A stretch of 7,438 bases of DNA from the NCBI GenBank assembly GCA_030600975.1, contig JAUVUL010000074.1, positions 1-7,438 on the forward strand, written 5' to 3'. A program made the translations under genes and the position numbers. Each line of letters opens with the position of its first letter. The first letter of the stretch is position 1. This DNA comes from Candidatus Aegiribacteria sp. Its GTDB lineage: Bacteria; Fermentibacterota; Fermentibacteria; Fermentibacterales; JCC-6. Below are positions 5,883 to 7,438 of the stretch, piece after piece. Below the pieces are notes generated by a model. It had not been told where the DNA came from and did not search any database. It saw only the letters and a list, made by a program, of their open reading frames with translations.

Positions 5883-7364
5883 CTACTTCCTTTCTCCGGT
5901 AATCACATCATCGAATTTAACAACAGGGACTCCGTGGCCGATCTGCATAACCTGGTTCGGCTCACCTTTCCCGCAATTATTTACCTGCTCCACTGTCCAG
6001 GTGGATTTATCACCCACTGCAGAAAGGGATCCGTAGAATTCTAGAGTATGCCCCTGGTATGTGGGGTTTCTGAGCACCCTGGTCTTCTCTCCGTTTTTCA
6101 CTTCCCAGGCAATTTCGCAACCGAAGTGGAAATGCTCTCTATTGGAACCGATTGACCAGGAGACGGGATTATCCACCACGATACCGTCCTCTGTTGATGC
6201 TATTATGTCCTTCTCGGTACCGTCATCACCCGGAAGAATGTTTACATTGGTCATTCTGTCTATTGGAGCTCTGTAGAACGATGTTGCCCGTGCGGCTCCT
6301 CCACTCTGTTGGAAAACTTTCCTGCCTGCTCTTTCATTCGCCTCGTTTACCATGGCTCTTGATGAAAGAGCGTTGACCAGGATACCCCTGTCAATAAGGA
6401 GATAATCACGTTCGGGGGTTCCATCATCATCGAACCCGAATGAGCCTGGAGAATTCGCTATGCTTCCGTATGAGCTTACAGACAGTTTATCACTTCCATA
6501 CCTGAGTTTCCCGAATGAATCAAGGTCAACAAAGGATCCTCCAGCATAGGAAAGCTCGTACCCGAGAATTCTGTCCAGTTCAAGCGGGTGTCCGATTGTT
6601 TCATGAACCTGCAGATGACCCTGACCGGGAAGCAGTATTACGGATTTCCTTCCATATTCAAGTGATTCAGCCTTGATGAGTTCCGCCAGTTCCGACCTGA
6701 CTCTGGTTGCGTGCCCGGAGAAGAGTTCCGGATTAGTCATCATTTCCCAGCCAGCAGTACCGTCTCCCGTTGAATACAGGCTCATACTGCGCCTTTGCAT
6801 CTCACCATCAGAGTCCAGCGCCATGACCATGATCATGCCGAAAACACAGGCAAGATCCTTGTTTATTTCGGAACCTTCACTATTCTGAAAGTGAATCTTC
6901 TTCTTCTGGAAATTAACGAAGACCATTCTCTTGAAGATGAAATCATCCTTCAGATCATTATCCAGCCTGGTAAGAAATGCAAGTTTATCCTGAAGGCTCA
7001 CAGAGAAAGGATCAACCTCGACAGGAGACGCATAACTACCTTTTACAGCTTCCCCTGCACCCATTGAAAGGGGAGCTTTGACAAGTCTGGATGCTGTTCT
7101 GGCGTTCATAGCCGCATTCCGGAAACAAACCTCAAGATCAGACGGATCGCTGGCGGCGGCAAACCCCCAGGCGCCTTTCCATAGAATCCTTACTCCGATA
7201 CCGCTCTGTACAGTTGTATCGTTGGCCTCCAGGTCACCATCGTAGAGTAAGAGCGTTTCAGAACTGTCGTCAATGTAGTACCTTGCGTCAACGTAATCAG
7301 CACCTTCAGAAGATATTCTAGATATGTTGCTCGATATCTCCTTCATCACATTCGCTTCTGTCAT
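5883..7364 (-). CDS. tldD: TldD zinc metalloprotease subunit
   Basis: The catalytic subunit of the TldD-TldE peptidase. It is 493 residues, near the usual 450-490. The N-terminal domain carries GADYVDARYY (21-30) and a GIGVRILWKGAWGFAA stretch (55-70), the family's opening pattern. The zinc motif HETIGH, of HExxxH type, lies at 254-259 and is followed by PLELDRILGYELSYAGGSF. The distal zinc ligand is the conserved cysteine, here Cys464 in NNCGKGEPNQ near the C-terminus. All expected catalytic residues are present, so it should be active. The start at 7364 is supported by AAGGCAGG ending six bases upstream; the next methionine is residue 7. It is the first gene of the minus-strand unit tldD-tldE-flavoprotein. 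Known family roles are peptide clearance and RiPP leader removal; neither is specifically indicated here. There is no signal peptide, so a cytosolic location is inferred. Confidence 0.95.
   Translation of the reverse strand: MTEANVMKEISSNISRISSEGADYVDARYYIDDSSETLLLYDGDLEANDTTVQSGIGVRILWKGAWGFAAASDPSDLEVCFRNAAMNARTASRLVKAPLSMGAGEAVKGSYASPVEVDPFSVSLQDKLAFLTRLDNDLKDDFIFKRMVFVNFQKKKIHFQNSEGSEINKDLACVFGMIMVMALDSDGEMQRRSMSLYSTGDGTAGWEMMTNPELFSGHATRVRSELAELIKAESLEYGRKSVILLPGQGHLQVHETIGHPLELDRILGYELSYAGGSFVDLDSFGKLRYGSDKLSVSSYGSIANSPGSFGFDDDGTPERDYLLIDRGILVNALSSRAMVNEANERAGRKVFQQSGGAARATSFYRAPIDRMTNVNILPGDDGTEKDIIASTEDGIVVDNPVSWSIGSNREHFHFGCEIAWEVKNGEKTRVLRNPTYQGHTLEFYGSLSAVGDKSTWTVEQVNNCGKGEPNQVMQIGHGVPVVKFDDVITGERK
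5886..5891 (-). promoter_or_regulatory. Ribosome binding site of tldE
   Basis: AGGAAG on the minus strand ends six bases before the ATG of tldE and lies within the last codons of tldD. With the three-base gap between the genes, this points to translational coupling and balanced production of the two subunits. Confidence 0.8.
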
Positions 7365-7370
7365 TGGAAA

Positions 7371-7378
7371 CCTGCCTT
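7371..7378 (-). promoter_or_regulatory. Ribosome binding site of tldD
   Basis: AAGGCAGG on the minus strand ends six bases before the ATG at 7364. It supports that start over the in-frame methionine at residue 7. Confidence 0.7.
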
Positions 7379-7438
7379 AAAATAATAGAATTGGATACTT
7401 GTATTTCCTAATATATATGAACTGCTCAAAATCTTAAA
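7379..7438 (-). promoter_or_regulatory. AT-rich leader upstream of tldD, probable promoter region
   Basis: These 60 bases are clearly richer in A and T than the genes and hold no open frame, fitting a promoter for the minus-strand unit. Possible -10 boxes on the minus strand are TATATT (7415-7410), with a poor TTTAAG 17 bases upstream, and TATTAT (7387-7382), with no good -35. A TTGAGC (7429-7424) is followed 17 bases later only by a weak AAATAC. No single promoter can be chosen. The region runs off the window, so the upstream neighbour is unseen. Confidence 0.35.

Noticed and set aside
7379..7438. Riboswitch or small RNA in the tldD leader
   Set aside because: Only about 60 AT-rich bases are visible, with no stable paired structure or recognisable aptamer pattern.
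1..7438. CRISPR array, mobile element, tRNA or rRNA
   Set aside because: No spaced direct repeats, transposase-like protein, terminal inverted repeats, cloverleaf or conserved rRNA segment was seen, and coding sequence leaves almost no room for one.

Overview
The window looks like ordinary chromosomal DNA from a bacterium. Five protein-coding genes fill almost all of it. They are tightly packed, with overlaps or gaps of a few bases, Shine-Dalgarno-type signals, one TTG start, and base composition that looks balanced by eye. I see no phage, transposon, plasmid, CRISPR or RNA-gene signal. The phylum cannot be fixed from the sequence. The long prokaryotic form of the folate enzyme and a divergent one-chain transketolase would fit an uncultured or candidate-phylum anaerobe, but that is an impression, not a result.

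Layout. On the plus strand, from base 1, lies the 3' part of a fused glutamate formimidoyltransferase / formimidoyl-THF cyclodeaminase (histidine breakdown and one-carbon folate). Its stop codon overlaps the TTG start of a 641-residue transketolase-family enzyme, so the two are one transcription unit entering from the left. On the minus strand, read from the right edge, come tldD (zinc protease subunit), then tldE/pmbA three bases later, then after a 42-base gap with a GC-rich hairpin a FAD-dependent oxidoreductase of the geranylgeranyl reductase family. The two units converge with no gap: the transketolase stop TGA (3339-3341) abuts the oxidoreductase stop (3342-3344) inside a 10-bp palindrome.

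How the genes work together. TldD and TldE form a known two-subunit metalloprotease, and their coupled order fits that. The first gene feeds one-carbon units into tetrahydrofolate while releasing glutamate; the transketolase moves two-carbon units between sugar phosphates. Their pairing is shared transcription, not an obvious single pathway. The flavoprotein probably reduces an isoprenoid or similar hydrophobic substrate, and its link to TldDE is only positional.

I do not find an undescribed multigene system. The points most worth a second look are a lysine where classical transketolases have an interface glutamate, the hairpin and apparently SD-less start ahead of the flavoprotein gene, and the zero-gap convergent junction. 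Non-coding DNA is limited to 42 bases at 4464-4505, 3 bases at 5880-5882, and a 74-base AT-rich leader at 7365-7438.
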